This document shows, piece by piece, positions 35,501-49,200 of a stretch of DNA of 64,000 nt. The stretch is taken from positions 62,001 through 126,000 of the forward strand of contig MCFE01000161.1 of the NCBI GenBank assembly GCA_002104905.1, read 5' to 3'. Within the stretch, counting starts at the first letter, position 1. Each line of letters begins with the position of its first letter. This DNA comes from Basidiobolus meristosporus CBS 931.73. Its lineage: Eukaryota; Basidiobolomycota; Basidiobolomycetes; Basidiobolales; Basidiobolaceae. Made by a program: the position numbers and the translations under genes. The notes beneath the pieces are model-generated. The model saw only the letters and a program-made list of their open reading frames with translations, was not told the DNA's origin and did not search any database.

Positions 35501-38500
35501 ATGGATGCTATAAAAGCCGCTTTAGAAGTCTGCTGGAATCGTTTGAAGTCCACCATTTCTGTCCTATACCCATTTAGACTATTAGATCGCGCATACAATC
35601 AAACCGGCTTTTCACCACATCGTCACCATTTTTTGAATGAGCTTAAAGACAGCTACTCCAAGGATCCCTTGTCGAGTGGGATTCCCATCCAACTTAGTTC
35701 AAACGAACATGAAAAAGCCCTCTTGCAGGCATTCGGTTTTCCCTAGTCTGGGTTTATCGGAGGCCTCTCATCACGGGGACAATTTCTATCTGAGCCAGTT
35801 TCCTCGTCAGGCACGCCGATCAAGGATTCTGGCGGCTCGTCATCAGACAGCGTTTGAACATATTGAATCATACATTAGGGTTACCGCCTTTGTATCATTA
35901 CACCATTACTTTACAGTAACTGTATCCCGTGCAAGTACAGTGGAGGAGCTTTGCAAACTAATCGAGGCCGAATATGCCTTTAACTATTTGTGCTCTCCGA
36001 CCCCAGCTAGTAGTCTGGATTACGTTCGGGAGTCTACTCAGAGTTTAAAGCAACTACTAGATAGGGGCTTGATGGAAGATTTGGCTGACTCAGAGCTGTT
36101 AGGTTCCGACAGTACATTGGAGGAAGATGAGGGTAATGCCAAGCCCCTAATTTGTGGAGCCATTTTCTCCGGAAAAAGGGAGTTGCGCTTTTCCGATACT
36201 GTTGGAGATGTCTTGGATAAGAATGATATCGTTCGTGTAGTGAACATTTACGAAGGTATTGTGTAGGCATCTTTCGGCCCAAAGTCGGAACATACTAAGA
36301 TTTTCCTACCTAGAAATGACGATGATCAACGAAACGAGTGGGATTGGACACGACTCTCGAAGGTGGTCTAGTCCGACTGCCAATGTCCGGTTAGACGAAA
36401 CTTTTGTGGATAAACGAACCGGCACATCCCTGCTAACCCAACCCTCAGATGCCAAGCCGCTAACAGAACAAGTTCGCAATAATTCCGCCGAAATGCGATT
36501 TCAGAATATCTTTGAAAACAAGATCTGCCTGAACTATTTTCGACAGTTTTGCTTGCACGAGTGCACTATAGAAAGTTTTCTCTTTTGGGTAGAAGTAGAG
36601 GTGTATAGGTGCACCAAGTCAGCTTTGGTCCCGGTGATTGCAGAATATCTTTACAAAGTCTACATTGACACCGATGGTCCATTGCGTATCAACATCCCTG
36701 AAGCAATCAGGAGCAATATACTGCCGCCAATTTCATCTTCTGATTATCTTCCAAACTTGAACATGTTTGATGAAGCTCAAGAATATGTTTTCGATCTTCT
36801 GGCACATCATGTGCTACCTCAATTCGAGGCCAGTGAGCTTTACATAAAGCTTGTGAATGACCAAGCTGTTGGTAAGCGACTCTATGCCGTAATCTGAAGA
36901 TGTATCACTATGCTAATACTGCTCAATATTTTAAGATCGGACCAACTTTGAGCAAGCTTACATCAGTGAGTCGATTACTAAATGGCTTCAATTCGATATC
37001 GGAACTGTGGCTAATGTGATGGATACTATAAGTAAATATCAAGAAAATCAGCAAGAGATGCAGAGTGCACTACAGGAGAGAGATCATATACTGGAGTTGA
37101 TTATGAATCAGATGTTCACACATATCCCTATGCGACCGTATTTCACCGAATCAAGGCATGGCAATGGCGGTCAAAGCACTAAGAACGTCTTGCTTAAGAA
37201 AAGACTGGCAAAGCTGGTGGGCCGGAGATCAGTAGAAACAGAAAGCATCCAGCTTATCATAAATGAGCTGTTGCCGACCCAAAAACCGTCGTTGAATGAT
37301 CAAGAGTCCTGGCTTCATCGCAACTCTTCCATTAACACCAACCAAGGAATGATCAAGAAGAAGAAAATAGAAAGGTTAGAAAAGTTAGAGGATTTTTTTG
37401 GGAAAAAGCTGTCTACTACCCAGCTTGCCCATCAGAACTTGGTTAGCCCAGAGGATGATTTCGAAATCCAGAGCATTCCAGAGGATGTCGATGCTCCATT
37501 ATGTCCATTGACTACTTACAATGAACTTTCCGCAGGCGAACGCCGATTACTTGCGAAGCGTACCCGGAAATTGAACCTTCTCTTTGGAGAGCCAATGAAT
37601 GAACAATTGGTCTCCAAATCCCTAACGAATCCCATAATTGCAAACAAGCTGGCCAGTACCACCGCTCAAAACCCATATGATTCTTGCAAGTTTGCTCCCG
37701 AGCATGAAGAACTGGGAAGGGAGCAGAAAAATCCAGATTTAGGTGTGAAAAGCAACTCGAAGGAGATCAAACGCAAAAAGCTCGTCAAACTTCATCAACT
37801 GCTAGGAGTGTACCCACCTCCCAATCAGATCGAAAAAGGCTCCTCCCCAAATGTGAAATGTGAAGAGAGTATGATTCAACGAAATGTCAAGACTGCACCA
37901 CCTGAGATTCGAAAACTGCAAGTGAAACGAGCCAACAAATTAGAGAAGGTATTCGGTCAACATCCTCCCAAGGAGTTCATCAAGGTCAATAAAGAAACCG
38001 AAATTCCTCTGCAAAAGCGCACCTCCATTGTATCCTACTTGCTAGACGCCGAGAGTTCTATGGATGATCTGATGCACTACCTTAAACTCTTGTCAGCAAT
38101 CAAGGATAAACAACCACTCACTGGGCCGCTACTTAGGGATGCATCGGATAGCTGTGAGGAACTGTCTGAGGATGAAGATCACTTGGCATGCGATAGTATC
38201 GATAAGGCGACTCGTCAGAAGAAACTGTCAAAACTTCGTAGATTCTTTGGCAATGATCTCGGTTTAGAGTCGCTAATCACGCAGAATATACTTCTTCGCC
38301 AGCAACTGGTCGCTGAAAGCTTATATGGTATGAATAAGGAGAGTGAATTATTTGGACAACACTTGAATGATTTGGAGCTTACTGAGGACGAAGCAGCTGA
38401 GGAGTATGTACGTCAAGCGATGAAAACCGATTTTGAGCAATTACGCAGAGAGGTTCAAGATTTACATCGCTTGGATTCTCGTGATTATTCACAAGGTAAT

Positions 38501-38602
38501 ATCATGAAGCGGGTAGCCAGAACTTCCAGTGCTCCAGGAGCCAACCCCTTCCGCCCTCTGCGCACCAACACGTACTCGGCAACTAATAACACAAACAAAT
38601 GA
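35501..38602 (+). CDS. UBL-RGS domain protein with repeated basic/FG motif; frame break near 35745
   Basis: Exons: 35501-36255 (contains a frame break), 36314-36871, 36936-38602. The last two junctions close in frame. In the first exon the frame from ATG 35501 ends at a TAG (35744-35746) in a TTTTCCC tract, while the protein clearly continues one frame over (SLGLSEASHHGDNF). Either a one-base indel, or a 58-nt intron with a poor donor (GTCGAG, 35670-35727), explains this. Domains: an N-terminal segment; a ubiquitin-like/RBD-like fold (HHYFTVTVSRASTVEELCK to DIVRVVNIYE); an RGS domain in exon 2 (RFQNIFENKICLNYFRQFC to FDLLAHHVLPQFEAS), expected to accelerate GTP hydrolysis by G-alpha; then about 550 residues with five or six copies of a K-L-x-K-L-x-x-x-F-G motif. 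A group III G-alpha and two 7TM proteins are in the same window. Confidence 0.8.
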
Positions 38603-40933
38603 AGACCCCGAATCTTACTAACGTATTCCCGCAAGTAGCTGCGCTATACTTTCCAGATACCCTTTTTGATATAGCATGTACACAATCAGCCTTTTTTCAA
38701 CACCTTGGGCCCACTAAGAGGACCCTCAAGCTTTCCTAATTCCATTACAGCCCATCAACATCATACTGCAAACCAAGCTTAAATTATCAACCCTCGTATT
38801 TACTATAACCGTTAAAGCAAATCCTAAGTCGTACGCCAGTAACCTTACACAACGCATCTCAACCAGTAGAATATTAATAAACCTTAATTGACGATCTGAT
38901 TGAATTCAATATGGGTTTAGAATATTGCCCTATAGTGTTCATTGAAGTATAAAAATGACCGTTATGTTTCATATCACTCAACCCATAATTGTAACGATAT
39001 CTTAATGTACTAAATATGTCTGCTAGCAAGCCGAATAACTCGGTTTGACTAACTTGGAACACAACTGAGTGTTAGTTGATATCTATAATCCCGCACAAAG
39101 GCGCATCACGAACCTTTCCACTCATTGATGTACAAAGAAGTCAGGCATTCCGCTACAAAACACCTGAATACATAGTGTAATGATATTTATGCTAATTACA
39201 TACATTTATTATTCTGCAATGGCATACGAAAGATTCTTGATAGAAAATTACCAGATGCCAAATATCCATTCAAACATTGAGATGCCTCAGCAGTACTAAG
39301 AGTAGCAGTGTATTCCTCCGGTAGACAACGGGTTCTCGGTGGATATGAGCTGAATACTTTCACAGTCTGTGCAATTGAAGCATCGGTCAATCCCACCCCA
39401 GTACCCCGAACCCTTAGTAAATTATCCGTGCCAACATATTCCAGGATTATTGATTAGCTACTGGTACTCCGTCCAAATATGTACTTTTCGAAGGGAGGGG
39501 GTGACAGTATCGATAGACGGTTGAACACATTACCATAACGAGCGTGGATGATGGAAACTTGAACACATCCTTAAAACATTCAGAATTGTTCTGGAGAAAT
39601 GGCAAGCCCTAGGTCTGAGCTGGCCCTGCCTACGATCATGCACGATGTAACCTTTCTTTTTCAGCTTTGACGAAGATTTCCTACATAGAAACGTTTTTCC
39701 CGCTCACGTCCTTCAGGCTCTATCACAGGCGTTTCTGTGAAAGAGACCCTATTTTAATGAGATACAAAATTTTTATCTAGAATATTAACATATTTTGAAT
39801 CCTGACGCCAAAGCTATTAGAAATCAGGTTTCCACCAGCATGTTGAGTATGTTGGGTTCTCAATAATTACCACGGTTTCTAGGGTACTCTTGCAAGTATC
39901 TCTGGGATGGCCCAGGTCTGTATATCAGAACGTGACATACCCCTACGTGTAAGTGTGTAGGCTTGTGGGACCTGCGAACAGATGTTCAAGGTTGTCTAAG
40001 AGTGAAGAATATTTAGTAGAATGGCTTGGGAAAATACGTTGAAAGGATTGCTGAGACTGTATTAGGGATGTTGATGATTAGTATAATAATTGTACCGATT
40101 TTCTCTATTAATCGAAATAAACAGCAGGTATCAGCGAATATTAGATCAGGAATTACCGATCAAACAATACCTACTGGGGCAGCTTACACCACTACTACTA
40201 TTATTATTATTATTATTATGGAGAAACCTTGATTTTGTTACCAATGATTTCCACCGAATCCAACCCCTGCCCCAATACACTTTGATGGCTGGGAAAAACC
40301 TATATTTGCGGAGAGACCGAGTCACAACACCAAGTTATTCAACATTTTATCTTGCTGATTATTCCAAGACATAATATTGACTAGTAACAGGAAGTGAATG
40401 TGAGACAGCTGCCCTTGTGTGTGGGAACTGTTATCAGCGAAATTGGCCAATCCAAATGAGATGGTGTGTCACTACTTGTGCCATGGACCTATGAAATTAA
40501 CAGCGGTTTGGCTTCTAATACACGGCAGGTGCACTCTAAAATCACCATCTTGCGGCTGAATTGGCTTATATGGGAACCAGTGGAGATAATCTCGAGATTC
40601 CTCTTCATCTTATGAATTCAAGTCACAACGCATCTGTAAAAAGTAGTTTTCTGTATATTGTGATCATATAATTATCCTTGAAATATGGGAGCTCCTTCCA
40701 AACTTGGCACTAAACACTGCACATATGATGATGAGGGTTTCACTGATGAAAATTCCACTTCCCTTGCACCAATTAATAGCATTCAACTGTGTGGGACGCT
40801 GAACCCATTTGGTTGCATTATGAGTGTTTCTATGTATGGCTGCATTCATTCGAAGAATCCCATCACTGTACATTCCAATATTGTGGAGAAATGCACGTTA
40901 CTCATGTAACGTGAATATTGCTCAGCTCCTCTG
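38603..40933. other. gene-free intergenic stretch
   Basis: About 2.3 kb with no supported gene. It contains an (ACT)n/(ATT)n trinucleotide run at 40189-40220. Confidence 0.45.
40189..40220. repeat. ACT/ATT trinucleotide microsatellite
   Basis: About four ACT units running into about seven ATT units. It lies in intergenic DNA. Confidence 0.85.
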
Positions 40934-40941
40934 TATATAAG
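40934..40941 (+). promoter_or_regulatory. TATA box of the xanthine dehydrogenase gene
   Basis: TATATAAG, 124 nt before the ATG at 41058; followed by a CT-rich stretch. Confidence 0.5.
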
Positions 40942-41057
40942 TTCTTGGGAACTTCTCCACAACCTCACTGCGCTGCCCTTTTCCGACTCGTATTTATACA
41001 CCCATTCCATATCATTCGTTTAGCATATTCTATTTTTGAGCATTTTATTAAAGCAGC

Positions 41058-44000
41058 ATGAGTGTACAAAGCTATTCTGACACTTTGACATTTTACGTTA
41101 ATGGAACCCGTGTGGCTCTGAGAAATCCAGACCCTGAGATGACTCTACTTCAATACCTCCGTCACGCTGGTTTGACTGGGACCAAACTTGGTTGCGGCGA
41201 AGGTGGTTGTGGTAAGCTAACTATTCTTTACCTCGATGAATATGTTAGTATACATGCTGAACACTGATTTGAATTAGGCGCCTGTACACTACTAGTCTCT
41301 TCCTATGATCCTGACACCCGTAAAATTTCTCACACTTCTGTCAACGCATGTTTGGCTCCGCTTTGTGCTATGGATGGAAAGCATGTGATAACCGTTGAAG
41401 GCCTTGGTAATTCCAAGAATCCACATCCAGTCCAGGAAAGAATTGCCCTAAGCCACGGATCGCAATGTGGCTTCTGTACCCCTGGCATTGTCATGTCTCT
41501 ATACGCGCTATTAAGAAATAACCCGAATCCTACCGAACACGAGATTGAAGAAGCATTTGACGGAAACCTTTGCCGTTGTACTGGTTACCGACCCATTCTT
41601 GATGCTGCAAAAACGTTTGCTGTTCCCTCTGGTGGTTGTTGTGGTGGAAAAGCCAGTGGTGGTGGCTGTTGCATGGATGAAGGCCCAGTGGTCGCTAAAG
41701 AAGAGGTCACTGGATGCGGCAGAGCTGGAGGCTGTTGTCAAAATAAGAAGGATTTTGATCAAGAGCTCAGCAATTCAGTGACCACTGATAAATTCGAGCC
41801 AGTGAAGCTCAAGAAATACGATCCTACACAGGAGCTGATCTTTCCTCCAGCCTTGATCAAATATGCACATGCGGAGAAGGGCGCTGACAATGGTGTTAGA
41901 CCATTAGCTTTCTCCAACAACAAGTACAAGTGGTATCGCCCTCTCGAGCTTGAAGAGCTATTGCAACTCAAAGCCGAATATCCTGATGCCAAAATCATCG
42001 CCGGTAATTCGGAGGTTGGAATTGAAATCAAGTTCAAGCACATCTACTATCCAGTTATGATTTACGTTGGAGACATCAAGGAGTTGAAGAAGGTGGAGTA
42101 TACAGAAGATGGCATCACTTTCGGCGCCAACGTCACCTTATCTTATTTCGAGCATGTCTTGAAGGAGGCAGTAGAGAAGTATGAGCCTTCAAAAACCGAG
42201 AATTTCAAGGCTTACCTGAGCAATCTTCGTTGGTTTGCTGGCCGCCAGATCCGAAACGTTGGTACCATTGCTGGAAATATCGTCACCGCCTCTCCAATTT
42301 CCGATTTGAATCCCGTATTTGTTGCTTCTCGTGCAGTGATGGTGGTTGCTTCAAAGGATGGTGGTTTACGATCAATCAAGATGACCGAATTCTTCCTTGG
42401 ATACCGTAAAACAGCACTTCGTGCAGGGGAGGTTGTAATTTCCCTATCGATCCCCTTCACATCTGAATACGAGTTTACCCAATCATTCAAGCAAGCAAAG
42501 AGAAAGGATGATGACATTGCCATCGTTAACGGTGGTTTGCGAGTGAAGTTTGAGAAGAGGGATGGAAAGTTCATAGTTAAGGATTCCGTCTTTGCATTTG
42601 GTGGGATGGGTCCTACCACATTGCAAACCGCATCTGCCACTGAATTCTTGATCGGTAAGGAATGGGGATACCGCGAAGATTACTTGGAGGTTATCAATCG
42701 ACTTGGATATGATCTTCCGATTCAGTATTCCTCTCCAGGAGGTATGGCGGAGTACCGTAAGGCTTTGGCATCAAGCTTCTTTTACAAGTTTTGGTGCTTC
42801 ATTTCGGAGAAGTTAGGACTTGATATTCCTGAAGCCAAATTTGCCAATGAGCTGAAAGACATCGAACGTGCTATTTCACAAGCTTCCCAATCTATGCCTA
42901 CGCGTCCTGAGTCCATTGTTGGAAAGAACGTTGCTCATTTAAGTGCTGTCAAGCAGGTTACCGGTGAAGCTATATATGTGGATGATATGCCTTCATATAG
43001 CGGAGAGCTTTACGGAGCGGTTGTAACCTCCAAGAAGGCCCATGCCAAGATTTTAAAGGTTGATTCTAGTATGGCTGAAGAAGCTGATGGGTTTGTGGGC
43101 TTCTACTCTGCTAAAGATGTTCCTGGCTCAAACACTTGGGGTCCTACTTTCCAGGACGAGCAAATTTTCGCTACCGATGAGGTTTACTTCTTGGGTCAGG
43201 TGATTGGTATTGTTATTGCGAAATCTCAAAATGAAGCACAAGCTGCAGCTAGAATGGTTCACGTGGAGTATGAAGAACTTCCTCATATTCTTACAATCGA
43301 GGAGGCCATTGAAAAGGAGTCCTACATCCCAGCTGACCGAGATATCACCCGAGGTGATGTGGATAAAGCTTTCACAGAATGCGACCATATATTTGAAGGA
43401 GAGTCAAGAGTTGGAGGTCAGGAACACTTCTACCTTGAGACCAATGCTTGCATTGTCGTCCCCAAGGAAGATACCGAAATGGAAGTTTTCAGTAGCACAC
43501 AAAATCCAACTGAGACTCAGCATGTCGTTGCTAAAGTTCTTGGGTGCCCAGACAGCAGAATTACCGTTCGTACCAAACGTCTTGGCGGTGGTTTCGGTGG
43601 CAAGGAGAGCAGAACTGTCATGCTAACAGCCCCATTAGCTGTTGCTGCCTATCATCTACGTAAACCTATTCGCTGTATGCTTGATCGTGACGAGGATATG
43701 CTTTTGACCGGACAAAGGCATCCTTTCTTGGGTAGATGGAAGGTTGGTGTCAACAAGGATGGCAAGATCCAAGCACTAGACATCCAACTATATGCAAATG
43801 CTGGTTGGTCTGCTGATCTGACCATGGCTGTCGTCGAGCGTGCTATGTCCCATAGTGATAATTGCTACTACATCCCTAACGTTCGTGTCATTGGCAAGGG
43901 ATGTATCACAAACATTCATTCGAATACCGCCTTCAGAGGCTTCGGTGGCCCTCAAGGAATGGTCATCTGTGAGAACTGGGTACATGAGGTTGCAGAGAAC

Positions 44001-45197
44001 CTCGATATTCCAGTAGACGAATTCCGGGAAATCAATATGTACAAGGAAGGCCAACTCACCCACTTCAACCAAGAGATCACCGACTGGCACATCCCTTTGA
44101 TGTGGAAGCAAATCAAAGAAACGTCGAACTATGCGGCCAAACGTCGTGAGGTTGATGAGTTCAACAAAGTTCACAAATTCAAGAAGAGAGGTTTGGCGAT
44201 CATCCCTACCAAGTTCGGTATCTCATTCACCGCCAGATTCCTTAACCAAGCCGGTGCCCTGGTTCACATCTATACAGACGGGTCGGTGCTTTTAACCCAT
44301 GGTGGTATTGAAATGGGACAAGGTATTCACACGAAAATGGCGCAAATTGCTGCTGAAGCCTTAAACGTGCCATTGGAGAAGGTCTTTATCAGCGAAACTG
44401 CCACTAATACCGTCGCCAACACAAGTCCAACTGCTGCTTCAGCCGGATCCGATCTTAACGGCCAAGCCGTCAAAGCTGCGTGCGACCAGGTTGCTGAAAG
44501 ATTAAAGCCGTATCGTGAGAAGATGCCTGAAGCCTCTCTTGGTGAACTTGCCAAAGCTGCTTATTTCGACCGAGTGAATCTCTCTGCCAATGGACATTAT
44601 AAGACTCCTGATATTGGTTACACTTGGGGCAAGAACGAAGGAATGATGTTCTTCTATTTCACCTTGGGTGTTGCCGTTTCCGAAGTTGAGGTAGACATTC
44701 TCACGGGAGACCATACAATTTTGAGTACCGATGTGCTCATGGATGTTGGCCAGTCACTGAACTATTCGATTGATCTTGGTCAAGTCGAAGGTGCTTGGTT
44801 ACAGGGTGCTGGCTGGTCCACTATGGAAGAAACACTATTTTTCCCCAATGGCATGCTCTTCACTCGAGGACCGGGTAATTACAAAATCCCAGGCTTCCGT
44901 GATATTCCCCAACAATTCCGAGTTGACCTTCTCGATGGCGTGGAGTACAAAAGACTCAAGACAATTCACAGTAGCAAAGGCATCGGAGAGCCGCCATTCT
45001 TCTTGGGTACATCTGTCTTCTATGCTATTCGCGATGCTATCTCAGCCGCTCGTAAAGATAATGGGGTCACTGGAACCTTTACTCTCTCTCACCCCGCCAC
45101 TGCTGAGAAGATTCGCATGGCCTGCGCCGACGAGATTGCCACCCTGTCCAAAATAGAGCACAAGGAGGGAGAAAAGCCATGGGCAATTCGCGTATAA
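41058..45197 (+). CDS. xdh: xanthine dehydrogenase
   Basis: Two exons, 41058-41211 and 41278-45197 (1357 aa, the usual length). It oxidises hypoxanthine and xanthine to urate, the entry step of purine use as a nitrogen source. Order: plant-type 2Fe-2S domain (C46, C51, C54 in [12 protein letters not shown]), second 2Fe-2S domain ([17 protein letters not shown]), FAD domain (around [10 protein letters not shown]), then the molybdenum-cofactor domain. Active-site features are present: [21 protein letters not shown] (substrate Arg), [19 protein letters not shown], the ERAMSHSDN segment (substrate Glu), and the catalytic Glu in [10 protein letters not shown]. Purine-contact residues are those of xanthine dehydrogenase and not of aldehyde oxidase. 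A linker between the second FeS and FAD domains (41627-41750) is very rich in Gly and Cys ([23 protein letters not shown]). The coding style is more GC-rich than in left-arm genes, suggesting high expression. Confidence 0.98.
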
Positions 45198-46213
45198 CCC
45201 AGAGATCTATTTGAGTTGTAGTTTTATTGAAAAGGTCCGTGAAATGTCGCATCATCCGGTGTATATAAACAGTCTCGACATTGATAATTTCTCATAAGCC
45301 CAAAATAAACCCATGATACCGCTATGCACTGAAATTTACATATTGATCTATGGATATGGCCAAGGGTGCCGAGCCAATAATCCATTTCGAGCGGAGATTC
45401 TATTTCTATACCCGCATGTAGGCGACGACAGACCTAATTCGATGTCTGGCAGAGGGAGAGGGAGAGACGGACTGCTGAACCCATTAGGCTGAATTTCATG
45501 GCGCCAACTCTAGATGTGACAACTTTTGACTGGTGTTTGCAAGCCAACCATGTGATCATCAGGAGTAGAAATGTTGGGCTACTAACCCATTATGATACAG
45601 TCTGACAGAAAGATGGAAGCTTAGCTAATTAGAGTGAAATCATTTCAAATTGGCGATCGCGATTGGTGAGAAGCATGCCCAGAAGCGGATTGTTGCAGTC
45701 GCAAAGGTTGTTGAATCGTCCAATTTAACTGAAACAACCTAAGGGAAGTGCTTCAACTCGTGGATGCCCCTGAATGACAGGAGAGGCTGCTTCCGCTATA
45801 CCGTGAAATAAACTCAAGCTGGTGTGTGGATGGTCATCCCATTGGCTGGCGATGAACCTTCCCAATAAATGCTCCAATTACTAGCGGGGTTTGTGGGCGA
45901 TATTATATCACAACTAAGCCATCATAATAACGGCTATCACTGCTTTCTTGCGTTCGACATTTTGTAACACAGTCGGATATAACATTCTCTACTCCATTAC
46001 TACTGTTCTTAGCTCCCTGCATCGATTCTCTTCACCTCCATTCTCATACCTTTGAGGCTAGCGGAATCTCTCCTCTCCACCTTGTGCTTTTCTATTTATT
46101 CGCATTGCTCTTTTTTACTTGAACTCGTGTAGAGCAAGCCGCTCTTGTTATTGCGTGCTTTGGAAGGCATATCTCTCTTGAAACCATAAGGGGTGTTTGG
46201 TAACAGTATATCG
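45198..46213. other. intergenic stretch between xdh and the DOCK gene
   Basis: About 1 kb. The last 200 nt are CT-rich, promoter-like for the DOCK gene. No other feature seen. Confidence 0.5.
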
Positions 46214-49200
46214 ATGTGGCAGCCACTTCCTCGGATTGCAGAAGGAATAGCCATCTTCCAGTTCTTATCCTTGAGCCCCGACGTAGTTGATGAAGCTCTT
46301 AGAGAATCTGCCTCCCCCAATCTCAAGTACCTAGTCGATTTAGAAGTAGGTGACATTGTTTATGCATATGAGCAGTTGGGAGGTTGGTTTAAAGGCTATG
46401 TGATATCGTCATTTCCGCCAAATTCACCACCTCGAACTGGCATATTTCCCGCCAATCACGTTCAGATCCGCTCGTATCGGACTAGCTTGGCGACGGTTGC
46501 GTCTAGCGAATTGCAACATGGGGTTACAGGATACTTGAGTTCAGAGACACCAAAACTCTCCCCTGAGCACCAAAGAATGTCGCCCTTATTAAGATCAAAT
46601 TCGGCGCTTGTGACTAAGAGTTCCTTGACTTCAAGCTCTGCAACAAACCCCAACCGCCTTCGCCCATTGAGCCTACAGGAAAAAACTCTAGGCAATATCC
46701 AACCAAGCGCGCCAACAATCCCTCAATTGAAGCCTTATAGAACTGCAAGTGGATTTATGGAACCGTTGATTGATATCATCTCCAGTGTTTTGAAAGAGTG
46801 GTGCTCCTATTTACCAATCTACTTGCGGGATTGCAATTACGAGCTATTCAACCAGGTGAAAGGATATATGTCAATTCTTTTCAAAGGGCGTAGACAACTT
46901 CTTTCACAAACGCTATCGTTAGAGGATTTGAATAAGCTGCGCTCGGAACTGATCCACACGATATTGTTGTGCAACAAGCTTCAAGGATTGGACTCTATCG
47001 TTCTTCATAAGGAGAAAGGACTTCCTATTGACGAAAAAAACTCACCCTTGACTGCACTGTATAAAAGCCATGTTGAGCTCTCAGGCGATGGAGATGGTAG
47101 GCAGCTCGAGGACCTGCTGGTGACGAGCCCTCCACACTCTCCACTGGGGTTGAACTCAACGCCAGTTAAGAAGATATTGCCCAAGGTTGGGATGGAGAGC
47201 ATCTCCGGTTTGCACCATCTTTTCTTCGATTTGAAAGCCTTTGTTGCCTCCATATGTTCTACAGGAGAATACTCCGAGCTCCACTTCTCATTGTTCAACA
47301 GAACGACAGCCAAGTTCATTAGTGAGGAATTCCTGATTGTCCTTACATCCCAAGGGATGCCTAGCGATCCCAACCGGATAGGCAGGTTACGCACCCTATT
47401 CTCCGATTTATCACAGAAGGATATTAGCGACCAGTTATATCTTGTGTGCAGGATAGTCCGTATCGGTCGAACTCTTTTATTAGAGAAGTCCAAGGATGGC
47501 TTAGAACTTTCATCATCTTCTGTAGACATGCCCAGTCGGATGAACTCGCTCAGCAGTAGATCAGGGAGCGAGGCAATTAATTACAGAAGGCCATTTGGAT
47601 GTGCTGTATTGTCCGTCAGCGAGATGTTTAAAGCTAGCAATCAAGCTGATGCCCTGCGAGAGTCGGTTATCAAAATATATACTCCCTTGAACGATACCAC
47701 CTTCTTCTCATTGCACGAAAGCATCATCAATCAAACCGGTGAATACGAGCAATCCTCAAGGGCTGAAAGTATTTGTGTGTCGTTTCGAGTGTTTCAAGGA
47801 CAGGCCCAGGTCCTCGTAAGGGAGCATCCCACTCTGTTACTCGGCATCCCGATCACCCCGCGACTAGGGTTTCCGGATGTAGTACTGCCCGGCGATAACC
47901 GAAATGCCATGCACTTGACACTTTGCTCCGGCGATTTCCAGCAAGGCCGTAGAGCAACCGCCAAGAATATTCAGGTCAAAGTGGAGGTGCGCTCGAATGA
48001 AGGAAACGGAGTGCCATTGAACGGCGCCATATGCCGTGGTTCTGGGGAAGCCAATGTAACTCAGTATGACTCAGTGGTGATCTATCACTCAAATAACCCC
48101 CGATGGGATGAATCCATCAAGATTGAAGTGACTCCGGACATCTTCAAGAGCTCCCATATCTTCTTCACATTTCGCCATTGTTCCAGCAAGGAACAGTCTG
48201 GCTCTACGCTCTCTCTAGGCAGCAAGGAAAAATCCACTGACAGCAGTAATTTTGCATTCGCATTTTTGCCTCTCTCGCTCGACAATCATCATACCATAGT
48301 TTCGGATGGCACTCATTCACTGGCGTTGTACAAGTACGACCCAAAGATTGTCGCATCAACGACGTATCTTAAATGCTGCACCAACACTTCAAGGCCTAAC
48401 AAGCTCATGTCTTTTGAAAGCCTAGACCTGGTCAAGAACTATACTTCACCATCCGGAATAACCCCTTTGAAGGATACGTTCGTTGTAAGGACGTTTTTAT
48501 GCTCGACGAGATTAACCCACAGCGAGTCTTTAGTCAACCTTCTACACTGGAAGGAGGCACTGCTTACTCGGCACGATATGCGTTCTATTCTGAAGAATTT
48601 CACTTTCATAGGGGAGTTGGAGATTGTTAAATTTCTACAGGATATATTTGATGTATTGTTCGACTTGTTAGGCGCACCTTCTTCCTCTTTTCAACACAGA
48701 GATACCCCGGTAAAGCAAAGCTCTCATCAGCGCCAACCCTCTGTGTCAGGGGCCGGGCCTACACTGGATGATTTAGTGTTTGCTGCGTTGGTATTTGTGC
48801 TAAATATAGTGTCCGACCGACGTTTTACCAACTTCAGACCGGTTCTAGATGTATATATCGAGAATCATTTTTCTTCCTCTCGAGTATCCAAGCATCTTAT
48901 CTCCTCTATGAGAAAGTTGCTCTTGGATCCAACGAACTCTACGCAAGCGATGGGACTCCGCTCTAGCATAAAAGCCTGGGAATATCTGTTCAAGTTGATC
49001 GTTAGGTCGTGGGGTATTCACAGAGCCGAGGAGAAGGACAAGGCCGTCAATACTGAACCCCCTGGAGCCGCTCCGCCATCGAGGGATGACTCTGTAGATA
49101 GCCAGAATGAGTTTAAAATGAGCCTTTGGAGCCTCTTTGGAGATATCAACCGTCTTATGTCACTTTCCACTCCGCTTTCAGTTCTTGGAACTCAAACGAT

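Noticed and set aside
41511-44714. Long antisense frames opposite xanthine dehydrogenase
   Set aside because: They are shadows of a conserved, well-formed coding frame on the + strand.
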